A DNA stretch of 64,000 nt from Diphasiastrum complanatum (lineage: Eukaryota; Streptophyta; Lycopodiopsida; Lycopodiales; Lycopodiaceae), in assembly GCA_029204225.1 (NCBI GenBank), contig CM055100.1, forward strand, positions 32,827,645 to 32,891,644, written 5' to 3'. Below, in pieces: positions 47,496-59,979 of the stretch. Position 1 is the stretch's first letter, and every line of letters begins with the position of its first letter. A program made the position numbers and the translations under genes. Below the pieces are notes generated by a model. It was given only the letters and a program-made list of their open reading frames with translations. It was not told the DNA's origin and did not search any database.

Positions 47496-47985
47496 TGTAA
47501 AGACCACTAGGGAAAAAACCCCTAAGATGAGGATAGGAAAACACAAGAGAGCCTATGGAGCAAAACCACTCAACCAAACCTAGATCCCTCCTGGAGAATC
47601 CTCCTGGATCTAGCCCCCAAGCCATGCCATGTGATAGCAAGAGGAGGAGAGCTCATCAGGTAACCTAGACCAAGTCATTGATGAGATAATCACTACATCA
47701 ATACATAGAGAGTAGGATCCTGTGCATGAGCACATGCAATCCCCATGCAGATCAACTATAAATAGGTTACAACTCTACATGCATACCTCCTGCCTATATC
47801 AGTCACATGTACATGCACTACTCCATATGTCTCAATTAGAGTGTCTGGGTCCTCTCAAGGTCACTAGTCACCAATGGGCCTCGACATGGAATAAAATCTA
47901 GGTGTAACCAATAATCTCGAATTTTGGAGGGCTGGTCTACCATATTAGGACTATTCCATTTCCTTTGCTGAATATGGCCATAACA
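47496..47985 (-). repeat. 5' LTR of the LARD
   Basis: A 490-bp copy, the partner of 38028-38515. On the element strand it runs TGTTATGGCC...GGTCTTTACA. It contains a CTATAAATAG stretch (plus 47756-47765) that could act as a TATA box if read on the plus strand; no clear element-strand TATA box was found. Confidence 0.92.
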
Positions 47986-47990
47986 ACTAT

Positions 47991-48439
47991 ACTAGTAGTG
48001 CAGCCAATAATGCGAGCATCCAATCCAGTGACTATGTCTTGGAGCGGAGTTTAAATGATAGCTGGTGGGGGATCCGATCTATCAAAAGTAACAGCCACTA
48101 CATATGCATGGTTTCTAAGTCCGTCGGAAGAGGGCTTTGCAAAAAGCCAATACAATCTTGTATAGCGCCGTCTGATTTTAACCTGATAATGTGACATGCA
48201 CTTGGACAAAAAATCCCTCGATAATAATATCGCCTACAAAAGTGCCAGAAACCTAGTATGTGCAACAGGGAACTAATTTGTCACAAGCCGAGGTGGACGA
48301 GTTGAACAAAAGTGGATATATGTTGGAGACAGACACATTGACCAAATCTGTGAAAGAATGCAATTCAAATGTAAAAGCAATCTCGTGGCAAACAGCCTGT
48401 TACAACTCATCCAAATGATCCTGTCTCAAGTCGACGAGA
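47991..48439 (-). other. possible exon debris beside the LARD
   Basis: The minus strand reads coding-like stretches in two frames: VSGTFVGDIIIEGFFVQVHV (about 48260-48200) and, after a slip, NHAYVVAVTFDRSDPPPA (about 48111-48055). A CATACTAG acceptor-like site precedes the first. They could be upstream exons of the methyltransferase-like gene, or unrelated. No family is recognised. Confidence 0.25.
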
Positions 48440-49153
48440 TATGAGACATGGGTGTTTAGGATCAAACACAACAATGATGGATCCATCAACAAATTTAAAG
48501 CAAGACTTTGTGTCAAAGGATATTCTCAAATCAAAGGTCAAAATTATGAAGACACTTTTGAACATGTTGCAAAAATGGTAACTATAAGAATTCTCATTTC
48601 ACTTGCATGTTATCACAATTGGAGGATGTTTCAACTTGATGTATCTAACGCTTTCCTCAAGGGTTATCTTGAGGAGGAGATCTACATGGAGCAACCACTT
48701 GGATTTGTGAAAGTTGGTGAAGAAGCAAAAGTATGTCTTTTGTTCAAAAGTCTTTATGGACTAAAACAAGCACCAAGGTCTTGGTATGCAAGGCTCAACT
48801 CTTTCTTTATATCACTCGGATTTCATCTTAGTGATTATGACCCATCATTGCACATTAAGTTTGTAAATAACTCTTTAGTTATTCTTCTTATCTACGTAGA
48901 TGATATAATTCTTAGTGAAAGTGATTTGGAGCTAGATGAGGAAACAAAATGTGCACTTGGTAGTGAATTTAGAATGCAAGATCTAGGAATTCTTCACTAC
49001 ATCTTAGGCCTAGAAATAGACTTTTGGAAAGATCATGCTTTCATAAGTCAAAGTAGATATGCTCTTTCCATGCTTAAGAAACTTCAAATGGAAAACTGTA
49101 AGGGCATAGATACTCCAATGGAGCATATTAAAAGTTCCTATAAAAGAGGATGA
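48440..49153 (+). pseudogene. isolated Ty1/copia reverse transcriptase domain
   Basis: A single open frame of 234 codons contains nearly the whole copia RT. It has KARLCVKGYSQIKGQNYEDTF, QLDVSNAFLKGYLEEEIYM (first catalytic Asp), LYGLKQAPRSWYARLNSF, an intact LIYVDDIIL box, and GLEIDFWKDHAFISQSRYAL. The usual FAPVAKM reads FEHVAKM. No gag, protease, integrase, RNase H or LTR flanks it. It lies about 450 bp from the LARD's right end. It is probably a truncated copy that has not yet collected stops, with no sign of independent expression. Confidence 0.9.
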
Positions 49154-52100
49154 AAGATCCTTCGAGGACATCAACTCATGGGTGTCCCATTCTAAGGGCT
49201 ACCTTCACTAAACTTCTAAATGATCCTACTTAACTCCACAAAGGGAAATATAGAAGTAATGTGTGGTAAACATTCATCCCATAAAATCATTTACCATAAA
49301 ATAAAAAAGCCGAGTGGGGCTCAAGCACCTACCACAAGGAATTCATTTCGCCATTGGGAACACAAGATAGCATAAAAGAGTGATCTATTATAGTCTCAGC
49401 TTATACAAGTGTTATGGAAGGCCCACCTCCACTCCTATATATGCCAAGAGTGGTGGGCCTATGTTCTAATGTGCTTATGGGACAAAACTTAAGTTTATTG
49501 CTAACTAACTTGTAAAGTGTCAACAAATGGTTGTTTTAATAGTTAAACTTCAATAGTAAAAGATTTAAATATAAGGTTTTCCTAAGCCTTTATTTGCTCC
49601 ACCAATTGAATTTACTATCAGGGCTTACAAAACGCATGCCGCAATAAATTCTTAAAGTTTGAAGGACCTTGGGCTAACAAGTAACTACTACATTTCACGA
49701 CCCAATCCTCCACCACTTCCAACTCTTTTTCCTTCTTCTCCCCCGAGTAAGTCTCAAGGCTGGAATCAAAGATTTGAAGAAGATAACAATTTCACTTAGT
49801 TCATTAAAACCTCCATCTGCTGGTCTCTTAGATTATTTTGATAGTTTATGTCAGAGGGTGTGGTACTCAACTGTTGGCAAATCCTTGTACGAAGTTGCTA
49901 TGGGATTTGAGGTCTCTTCAGTCATTTTGAATTATCTGCAACTGGGAAATAACTTAACTTTAATTAATGAATACGTCTGTTCTTAGCCATTGTTAAAAAC
50001 ATAGTGACCAAATCTTGATTGAACATAATCCTCAACATGGGCATTTCATCGATCTAATTTTATTTAATAGATAATGAAAGAAATTGAAAAAACTGGATGT
50101 TACAAACTTTTGAAATTAACTTTTCTTTGAATAAAATTTCTATGTAACTCAAAAATTTGACTAAAAAATTGTTCAAATTCAAACAATTGATTTTTTTTGG
50201 ATTCCTACAGCTACTAAACCAATGTTTCACTAGCATGCAAGCATATGACATTAGTTACAAACATCATTACAAATTTTCTAAACTCGAAACGAGCAATTTA
50301 AGTATACAAACTATATTTTTACTAGAAGGCCTACAATCTAAAGATATTTTCATGTCCTCCGGAAGCTTTTTGAGAAGATTTGTATACAAGTTAAGACAAA
50401 CTTGTTATCTAAAAGTTGTAACTTTCATACTGGCCAAGATTAAGTAAAAGACATCCCAAGGTTGTTTTATTTTGTGAGACTCGCCGAACCTAACAAGTTG
50501 AAGCTAGTAAATGAAGACTTTCTATTCTAGGCACATAACTTTATGGACAATAATTTGGATTAGGATGGCATTGATATTTTGCAAAGGATTAATCCACTGA
50601 TAGAGTCACAGATCTAATTGTTTGAATTGGTAATTTTGATGATCAAAGTTTGTATTTAAAAAAGAAATCACATGTGAGAGCTCACCAAATCTAAAGAGGG
50701 AATGAAAAGAATAAATATAAAGTTCATAATGCACGGATCACCCTAATGTAGCCTGATTGTTTATTATACTTGTAAATAATAATCCTATCTAACGGCTAAG
50801 TAAGGGTTTGGGACTCATCATCCCTCCTAAAAATGCAACTGCTTCTCACAAAACAATTTGTCGCCCTAATGTCCTAAAAGAAAAAAAAATTGCATTCTGT
50901 AGTTCATCTTGATCATATTGCCTCCCATGCACATATGATGTAAATTTAGACATCCATATACTTAAATTGTAGCACAAGGTTCTTCTCCTCTATATCTTGC
51001 ACTTTTGGTGTCATTAACAGATTTTGAAAGGCTTCATGTAATGAGGAGCTTTGAGAATGTGCTATTCCTATTAGCTTCTTTCTATGTACAAGAAGGATCA
51101 CTTTCTTCTCTAGCTGCTCCATCATTTGATACTATATCAACCTTTGATTTACTTGGTAAACCATCATAAAGTAGAATCTTTGGCAAATTTTATTGAAGTA
51201 ACGTAAAGCTTGTCAATCTTAATGAATGGGTGAATCTCGTTAAGTGTACAATGAGTTTTTTGGTATTTACCTCTAATCTTCTTAAAGCAGAACCATCATG
51301 TGCAAGTAGATCCAACGTGAATCCACTTACAGTCTTAACTTACTTATGCCAAGATCATCGGAGCTATGATTGGCTCAAAGTTTGGATAAGATTACAGATG
51401 GGTTGAGACAAATCATTACACGTGACTATTCTCATGCGAGGCATGATAATTGCTTTTGGTGTTGATTGCTCATTCGTTGGTTGCATTTGATCCTAGTTGT
51501 CCCCATATGTTTCACAAATGCCACATAGTGATTCACTTTCCATCACTAAAAACTTCTTCAAGATCTTAAACACATCACTTCAAGGAATGATAATGAACTC
51601 ATAGAGTTCAGATATAAATTTTATGAATCACGAAGGATCAAGATGAGCTTGATCTCTAAGTACTTAAAAAGACTATGCTTCATCTATATGAAAGTACAAT
51701 TCCCTAATAACAAAAATGAGGGAGAATTATATCACCAGTTAGAATCCCAAAAGATAATTAGAACCTTAGCTCTCAACCTGATGATAGGTCCCAAGCTTCA
51801 GAGGGCAACAAGACACTCACAGAAGATTGAAAGGACTCTCTTCAATGCCAAAACATTCAATTAGGGAGATTCTCCCTATATAAAGTCTACAAAATAATTG
51901 ACAACAAGCAACATCAAACTCCTATCACAAAGTCTTCATACATAAAGTGATCTCTACACTCAAATCACACAAGGCCTCAAGGATGCAAAAAAAATAGTAA
52001 ATTTAAACTAGAAAGCTGGTGGTAATATATAAAACTTGTACATCTGCAAATAAGGTGTTCGTTTGTCTCGTAGAGGCAAATTTGAACAAATTTTCATGAA

Positions 52101-53870
52101 TAAAAACCCTCAAAGTTCTAGACGTTTGCACCATCATGTTCTCAACCACCACTTAAAATATGGGCAATTGTGATGTGAAAACTCAAGATATCTAACAAGG
52201 GATTGAAAGACCAGCAAATGAAAAGCTTTCCATTTCAGTCATTGAGCATGTGGATCACTTGGGTTTTGATGACATTTATTCTTTTTTCTTTACACTATTC
52301 CCCTCAAATACACATGGTCCTTCAAATAATGTGTTGATTTTCAACAGTAACTTTCATATGTTTCAATGCCCTTCACCTTCAGATAATTCCCAACTCTTAC
52401 TTTACATAAGCCTACTCCTCAACCTGGTTCATTTGGATAAGCTGCCCTAATCTAGTAGAATAAATCACTATTGATTTGTTTTTACCTAAACCAAACTTGT
52501 TTACACAGATTTCTCTTCTTATCATGCTCAAATTGATCTGCTACACGGAGTAGCTTTCCTAGATCAACCTCAACAAGTGTATTGGACATGAAATTATGTT
52601 ACATCTTTTGCTTCAAAGATAAAGCTCTGGGCTACTCAACTATATTATTATAAACTTCAGTTTGCAATATTATGAGGTCTCCAATCTGATTTGGTGCTCA
52701 TGTAGCTTTCTACTTAAGCTGTAAGCTAAGCAGCCTTAACAATTTGCAATTGATGTTACATGGTAAACCAGTCCAACGTATATAATGAAGCTCAACAGAA
52801 ATACGAACCTCTACTTAATCATTATCCTTTTTCCTTGAACGTTCTATGACATGATCAGGCCTCAAAACTCTAGACATGAGTCTACTTTTGGGATAATCAT
52901 ACAAATATTTCAATCAAGTAGTAATCTATTGAGATTCATGCATAATGTACTGAAGTGAAATTATCAAACACAAAATAATGTTCAAACCAGAATAATCAGA
53001 CTATTCGGTGAAAATTCCACACAGTTGGTTCAAAAAATTTAAATCCCTTGAACAATCATCCTGAAGGGAAGAGTCTCTTGGCATTTTAGGAACATAAATT
53101 TCCATAGCCCTGGGGCATTGTGCACTGTTAGCAACTACAGAACTTCGTACAATTAGCTGACTTGATCATCTGGGCCCATCCACACAGACGTCCTATACCA
53201 TACATGCTTGATATTCAACAGGCTCGGGAAGATTTCACAAATTCTCTTAGTAACAAATTGACATTCAGAGATTCTTTTTCATGAAGTAAACTAGTCCAAA
53301 AACCTACACAACACTAGGATGTCCTTAATCACAGAGTGAACATATAACATTATGCAAGTCCCTTAAATTCACTGGCTAAAAACCTTTTATCTGAAGTTCA
53401 TATACTTAATATGCAGTAAATCCAATGACAAACAAAAATTATAGTTTTTCATTCAACCATTGAATAGATGCTCCAGATTTAGAAAGCTGGGTAATGAAAA
53501 ATCTCTCCTCTAGCAGAAAATTCAATTCAAAAAACCGACATATACAAATAATCCGAGGACAATTGGCTGTCCACTATCTCCATACCCAGGAGGCAATGAA
53601 AGAGGCCTTGAACAGCTTCAAAGTGCCAGGTGACAATAGGCAGTGCCCAATAACACTTGAATCCAGAAGAAAAAATCTCTAGCAGACCTCATTTTCAGAG
53701 GAAACCTCCTTTGAATCTACAGGCATAGCAGAGTCGAAAATATTCTACTTTACAGGCATATCAAACAGACATCTGATTTTTGACAAACATGAACATTTAT
53801 CTTAAGGAAAAATCTTTCGGCCTTTCTAAGTAAATGTTGATAAATTTCATTCTTCGACCTTTGCCAAAAA
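49154..53870. other. intergenic, nothing recognised
   Basis: No domain-bearing frame on either strand. One hairpin-like inverted repeat stands out at about 49420-49463: AGGCCCACCTCCACTC is partly complementary to GAGTGGTGGGCCT across a TATATATGCC spacer. The rest is AT-rich and probably old repeat. Confidence 0.5.
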
Positions 53871-56800
53871 TTACAAACCAATACCTTCTGTAGTCGGAGA
53901 CTTATTAGAAGCTTCCTTGATCACTGCTGCTGCTAAATCAGCATCAACAGGCTCCGAACTTCCGCTCAGAGCTACATCTGCATTAAGTGCTTGGCAAGGC
54001 GTTGAAAGCTCTTCAATTACATTGTTAAGAGCTCTTAAAGTATCTTTTCCTGCACCATCACTTACATCCCCTCCTTCACCGAGCTTTGGATTACCATTCA
54101 AAGTATGGCAGTAAGGACAGAAGTAGGTTACATATTGAAAATCTTCTTTTGGAGCAAGTCCTGCAGGATAAAGTGACATAAAGTATTACAGCAAAGACCA
54201 ATTTGGCTACCTTTCTCTCTGAAGAACAATCATTTGGTAACACAATAGCTTAGAGATGTTACAAGTAAATACATGATCTTGCATGGATGTGTTCTTAACT
54301 GGGTATCAGAGCACTTTCCACTAAAAGCAGGAGGTATTCAAGAGAGACCAGACTTGACATTTTTAAAAGTGGGTACTAGAATTTGGGGTGGCGCTGCTAC
54401 ATATGCTCATTCCCAAAGTATTTAGAGTTCTGTATTAGGACAGATGTAGGCGAGAATATTGCAGATCCTCTAAGAAGAATTAAAAACATTACAGATCAGT
54501 TGACAGCCGTTGGCGGTAAAATCCCAGATGTAGGTCTAGTAGTTTTACTTAACAGGCTATCATCCTCTTAGCAAAACCTTCTTATGATATCGATGAGGGC
54601 AAGGCCACCAACATTTGAAGAGCTCAATGGTTTGCTACAGCAAGAAGAAATTAGAAGACAAAGCATAGCAGCACGTGACAACAATTTGGAGCAGGCCTTC
54701 ACATCCAGAAGAGAGCAATTGCAAACAAACCAGAAAGGAAGCAGGCCCAGCAAGACAAAGGGAGTAACATCCTTGAGAAAGAATGTGGAGCAGTAGTTTT
54801 CTGAGTTGCAAGTCACCAACATGGCAAGCACTGGCAAAAGTTCATCCTCAGCTACACCTAGAAGAAAAGGTAACTATAGTAGGAAATTTCGATACTTTAC
54901 TTATTAGCATATGATGATAAGGATGAACTCAAAAAGCAAAAAAATAGAAAAAAACCATAAAATTTTTCAACAATTCAAACCTGGTCTGGACGATTTGATG
55001 CGATTTGAACTGCCGATTTGAACCAGCCCATGAAATGTTATAAGAGAAAATTGACCATCAACAGTAGGCCTAATTGGTGCATGAGCTTTGAAGGATTGTC
55101 TGAACTAGACGAGCTATCTTAGAGTGGGAGATGGGACACCAGGATTGTAATCTATTAGATGAATCAAGGATACTAGTGTAACCTTCCATTCTTGGCAGAG
55201 AGCATGGGTTTGGTCTATGATTGGGTGGTAAGTCAGATTCTAGACTCTAATTAATATTAGTGTTGCTTATCAGGTCTAGGTCAGGTTAGTCCTTGGTGAG
55301 AGCCTTACACATGAAGATATTTGATTTGACAACAATTCTTTGCCAGATTCTAGGAGTCACCTTGACCACTATTTTTATCACTTGAAAGTATCTGTCAATG
55401 TCCACCGATCCCGTGAGGTGGGTTAAGGTCTTAGTGATGTCCTAAGGAGAAAATTCATAAGAAAATTAGTAAAGAAATTGTCAAACTTTTCCCCATCCTT
55501 ATAAGCCCAGAAATTGGTAAGTTATTTTCTTTCTTAGTTAACTAGTTACTCCACTAAATCAGATAAATTTTCTAATTACAACACATTCATTTGTGAGAAT
55601 GATTAAAGGATACAAAGTTCATGGTTAAGCAACTAGTTCGTCTCTAATAGTCAGCCTCCTCAGAATTGAAATGCCTTCATCTAATAATTTTTAATGAAGA
55701 CTATTAGAGCATAGTTGCCCGTTCCAGAACGGAACGCGTTCCAGAACAGATCAAGAAGTAATCTGATTATAATCTATTGTGATTTAAGAAGGCAAAACAC
55801 AGCGATAGATAATGCACGCTTGAGACAGCCATCCAGTAGATCAGATTGAGACAGCATCCAGTAGTAGATGGTTCATATGCAGGGGCCGGACCTGTTTTTT
55901 CTATATTAAAAAAAAAAAAAAACCGTTCCGACCCAGTACATTCTGGAATGTACAGTACGTTCCGGCCCAAAAGGGTCAGAACAGGTTTCTAAGTATTATA
56001 GTTGAGATGGCTGCGTGCTACATTGATTAGAAATCTGGACATCAGTAGATGGTTTAAGAAAACTGGCTGCAATTTCATATGGTTTCAGAAATTTGGACTG
56101 TGTAGTCTGCCGACTGTTTCGGGTGCGAAACACCAAAAAGTGTTCTTGCATGAGGCAATGCCTTAAAGCAAAGAGGGACACAAGGCCTTTTTCAGTTAAG
56201 GGCTACCTTACGGTATATCCTAGGCCTAATACTAACTACACATGTTAAGGACATAACAAATTTACACGTTTGCAATAGTCCATTATATAAAGCAAAGATT
56301 AAAAATCCATTAAGATAATTTTCAAAGGTACTTCCCTCTTTTGGTAATCTAGAATCCACTAATTTAATTATCAATCAAAAAGGTTTTTTAATACTTGGAC
56401 TCTAAAAGTGAAGACTTTGCCGCAATTTTTATCATTAAATTATGCAACTTTGCCATGATTCTTTGCAGACATCCATTTTGCTGCTTGAGGGATCTAAGGC
56501 CACAATTAACTTAGAGACTCAAGAAATAAAATACAAAATTGGGTCCTTGATGTTGTTCAACTACACACCACATTTAGGTGCCATGTTGCAAAGCAACAGA
56601 GAATTCATCAATTTTCCATCATTTTTTCCTTAAAAGGCAAGTTGAGCTCAAATTTCCCTCTTCTAGCTACTTATGAAGGCTTAAATACTGGTTAAGCTAA
56701 TAGAAGCAATTAGATCTAGTTTCTTAGTAAGCCCAATAAGACTAGTTTCAGTTCATAATGTCTTGTCTTTCACTAATTCATGACATCTCGATTACAGGGC

Positions 56801-58312
56801 AGAATTGATTTGCTGATCCTTCTAGCATCTTAACAAAAAATTTTAACAGTTTTTTGAAGCATGTTGTAGACAGCCTGATACATTAGTCAATTTGACTTGC
56901 TTCAGGCTGTACGACAACCTTCCATGGTAAGTTGCTAATTTGTGTTGTGTCGAGAAGCCTTCAGCATGAGATCGCTCACCCAACAGCTTTGATTCTGTTG
57001 GTACTGGCGTAGTGGACAGACAAAAATCCCTAGAATGAAATGATATTAAGAATTTAGTTCCAAAACAGAAAGATCCAAAAATTATTGATCTCACACGAAT
57101 TCAAGAATCTCATCTGATGTTTTGCCCACATCTTTTACTATAAAGAAGTCGCAATGCAAGCACACTGATAGTTTCTTTGCAGGTTTGGTAAATTGTATCA
57201 ATAAGCTCAAAGTAATTTTCATGCATGAATAATTAGTGTCCGATTTTTTTGTTATGTGTAGGCATAGCCAATCTTACATGCCATGCCTATGGGTGTCAAT
57301 ACAATTTAGAACCTTATGAAGATGTGTTTCACTTTGAACTGGTATGGACCATGTTATTTGACTCATTCATTTGGTAATTGGAACCACAGAACAATTTCTG
57401 GGAAACATATGACTTTTTCATTGTGAATGGCAATTGTTTCTTACAGCTTTTTTAGCTTTGGACCCAAACACTCATGACAGATATTGAGTATTCAGGCACT
57501 GTATGGTATAGCTCTTTGTTACCTTTTGTGCTTTATTATGCAATTAACAGGTTTCTAAAACTTACCATTATGCATGTGGCATTTCTTACAGATCAGTGCA
57601 TAGCATTGTGATGGATCCTCCCCGACAAGCATAGCAGCTATCCGCGAAAGCCAACCTCCCTCACTTGGTCTGCGTCTATATTGCTCTGCTTCAAACCCAC
57701 GCTCCACTGCAACTTTCATTCCTTTGTCCTCTCCTTCATCTCCAGTTAATCCTGCATTGCCAGATCCTTCACTAAACCTCGTGTGAACAGGATAATCTAT
57801 ACCAGATGTCCTTGAATTCACACGCTTTTTCAATCCTGTAGTATTTGTGACACTGGCATCAAGCTTGGCACTGCTTGAAGAAATGTCATTTTCAAGGAGT
57901 TCAGAAGCTTTGAAAGTCACATTGATGCCCGCTTCAGCACCAAGCTTTGCTGCCAAAACGCTTGCAGCTGCTGCCTTTGCTGTTGGGTCCAGATCATATT
58001 TCTGGTACAGACAAAAACCCTTAAAGGAAATCCATACACCCTACGTAGTAGTAAAGTAACAGCCAGTGTAAGCCCGCCGGCAAAGAACGGACACTTATGC
58101 GATTCTACTATGGAATGGTTAGGCAAAGCAACATCCACATTAAATATGTAATGACACAACCTTGATCAACTGCAAAACATAATGATACACTTGCATACAT
58201 ACTTGAATCAGCTGCTGTGTAAGATAGTAATTTGTCTTTCGCTTTAATTCATCAATTTTGGCTTGCCTTTCTGCTCGAAGCCTTTCCAGGGTCTTCTGAT
58301 CCTTGCGTTCAC
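53871..58312 (-). CDS. LNP: lunapark-family ER protein, C-terminal exons (partial)
   Basis: Minus-strand exons are 58312-58203, 58001-57566 and 54160-53871 (stop TAA), with GT...AG introns of 201 and 3405 bp and consistent phase. The first carries the conserved helix ERKDQKTLERLRAERQAKID and KTNYYLTQQLIQ. The second continues YDLDPTAKAAAASVLAAKL and ends in the zinc finger YALICKKCHMHNG. The third completes it with EDFQYVTYFCPYCHTLNG, so the intron splits the CX2C...CX2C finger. Lunapark proteins sit in the ER membrane and stabilise three-way tubule junctions. The N-terminal coiled coil and two membrane segments are missing. The first visible exon starts in phase 1, so earlier exons must exist, probably beyond the retrotransposons upstream. 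Visible coding is about 279 residues with no stop, so the gene looks intact here. Confidence 0.9.
54383..54890 (+). pseudogene. copia gag scrap in the lunapark intron
   Basis: The plus strand reads ADPLRRIKNITDQLTAVGGK, LVVLLNRLSS, then ARPPTFEELNGLLQQEEIRR and a Lys/Ser-rich tail. This is the C-terminal half of a copia gag (UBN2-like) with stops between pieces. It lies antisense to lunapark in the 3.4-kb intron. Confidence 0.75.
54891..57565. other. remainder of the long lunapark intron
   Basis: No domain-bearing frame. Apart from the poly(A)-ended insertion at 55726-55922 I see only AT-rich sequence. Confidence 0.55.
55726..55922 (+). mobile_element. possible SINE-like insertion with poly(A) end
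   Basis: A stretch of about 197 bp ends in 15 A residues (55908-55922) and is flanked by CCGTTCC on both sides (55719-55725 and 55923-55929). It contains a short internal duplication (GAGACAGC-ATCCAGTAG, twice). No tRNA-like A/B boxes are evident, so this is tentative. Confidence 0.3.
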
Positions 58313-58394
58313 CTACACAAGTGTGCAAATGGTTATTATCAGAACTCTGGAGAAAAAGTCTCCCATACATATACTTGAAAAAAGGTTGTACTGG

Positions 58395-58416
58395 CAACTG
58401 CAACTGCAACTGCAAC
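58395..58416. repeat. (CAACTG)n short microsatellite
   Basis: Three and a half copies of CAACTG, in the lunapark intron just upstream of the first visible exon. Confidence 0.85.
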
Positions 58417-59303
58417 AAGAAAGAACTTGGAATATGAAGGAGCAAGACAATAGAACAATTTAACCTTTCCAAAACAAAATACAACTATTGTGTTTAGAGT
58501 GATAGAATAGGCATCAACAGGAACAAGTCAGCAAGAATGAATCTGTGACTGGCACACTGACATGCAGATTTACGGCATGTAAACAAGGCAAGGTCCAGAC
58601 ATCTGATTGTTGCTTGATAAACCACCATAATGCATCCACAATCAACTCCGTATGTCTCATGTACTAACAAGAAACAGCAGGACCTGTCTCTTGATTAATT
58701 ATGATTCCTTATCTAATATCAAACATTAAATCATCAATGCAAACATGGCCCTAAATCATAGCATTTAGACTCACGTGGTAAGCACCTTAAATTGTGATTC
58801 TCAAGAACATACACTAAAGAAGAAGCCACCAAAACGTACATAAAGTAGTGGCCAAAAACCAGGAACAATGATTGAATACCTCCTGACTAAAGAACACCCT
58901 TTATAATCTTTACAGGAATGCCAAATGAACATATCAATAGGAGCCAGATACTTTCAATATCCTCACAAGAGCTCTGTTGCATACAAATACATACCATGCC
59001 AAATGATAGAACAACAAAGAAAGAAAGGCATAGATTATAGCACATGACTAAAGCATGTGATAAAAATTGGTTGTTGTATACAAAGAGATAACATGCTGAC
59101 CATGACTGTCACATGAATGAAGCAGTAGATGGATAGACAAACACACTACATTACAACCTGGTGGACCAAAACAGCAAAGTCAAAGCAAATAGAAGAAAGA
59201 AATTGGATAATAATTGTATGGACCACAAATGCCAGATAATAGTAGCAAGAGACACATCAATACATGTAGAAAGAGTTAAAACCAATCCTAGAGTCTATGC
59301 ATA
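58417..59303. other. upstream lunapark intron sequence, nothing recognised
   Basis: I looked on the minus strand for the lunapark N-terminal exons (coiled coil, two membrane segments) and found none. No other domain is visible. Confidence 0.5.
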
Positions 59304-59713
59304 TGTTAGGGACCCAACCCTTGGGTCCCAAAACCCAACTTGGAACCCAGCATCGATTGGGACTGTTGACTTGACCAGTGACTCGTGGATCTGCATGATT
59401 GCTACTTGTTGTGATCTAGGATGTGTGCTTGGCTTGGAGACTCCAACCTTGGTGGTATACAAGGGAGGAGGTCTCATTAACCATTCATTCTATCTACTTA
59501 GGAGAAGGTAGATGGTGAGCTCTTGTGCACAGCCAGGATGTGAGCTAAGGAGGGTGGGAGATGACTGATGGCTCTAGTGGTGATATGGGATGATGTTAGG
59601 GTTGGAGGTCGGATCTCGCTCGTTACAGATCACAGGCCTGGGCACGGAGGGTGGATCTAGATTGGATCCTATGGCGGGGTGGATCGTGTGACGTTCGGTT
59701 TCATAAGGTGTAC
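59304..59713 (+). repeat. 5' LTR of the gypsy element (alignable part)
   Basis: It aligns with 62339-62739 from TGTTAGG to CATAAGGTG, with many substitutions and small indels. Beyond 59713 the two copies stop matching, so the 3' end of this LTR and the primer site seem deleted or replaced. Confidence 0.8.
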
Positions 59714-59979
59714 CCTTGCTGCTTGATTTCATGTGGAAGAGGAGAGGGTGGTGGATTGCCACCCACTTGCACATCTTTTTCTTAGTTGGGTACAAATCTT
59801 GGTGGCAGCCATGGACAATACCACTTTGATTGTGTAGAAGTCAACAAGTTTGAGCTTGTGAGTGTTAAGCTTGAGTTGACAGAGTATTCTTCTCCTCTTG
59901 TTAATTGTCTATTCTTTTTTACAAGTGAGACAAGGATTCTACCCCTTCCACACAGCCTACATCTCCTCCTGCAAAAGCT

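Larger units (their letters stand above)
38028..47985 (-). mobile_element. complete non-autonomous LTR retrotransposon (LARD-like)
   Basis: The element is about 9.96 kb on the minus strand. The 5' LTR is 47985-47496 and the 3' LTR is 38515-38028. A primer site complementary to initiator tRNA-Met lies at 47494-47483, and a polypurine tract (element-strand AAGGGAGGAAGAA) at 38528-38516. Both flanks carry the same 5 bp, ACTAT (38023-38027 and 47986-47990). No gag, protease, RT, RNase H or integrase motif is present in about 8.97 kb of interior, so it depended on proteins from another element. The interior instead holds unrecognised coding-like fragments (about 39.4-42.7 kb) and non-coding AT-rich sequence. 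Confidence 0.93.

Noticed and set aside
49420-49463. a regulatory hairpin or terminator
   Set aside because: It is a single imperfect inverted repeat with no neighbouring gene, and plant genes do not end with such terminators.
58140-58484. 114-codon minus-strand frame as the lunapark N-terminus
   Set aside because: Only the part from 58312 to 58203 matches the family. The upstream Leu-rich part follows an AG acceptor and reads through the CAACTG microsatellite, so it is intron.
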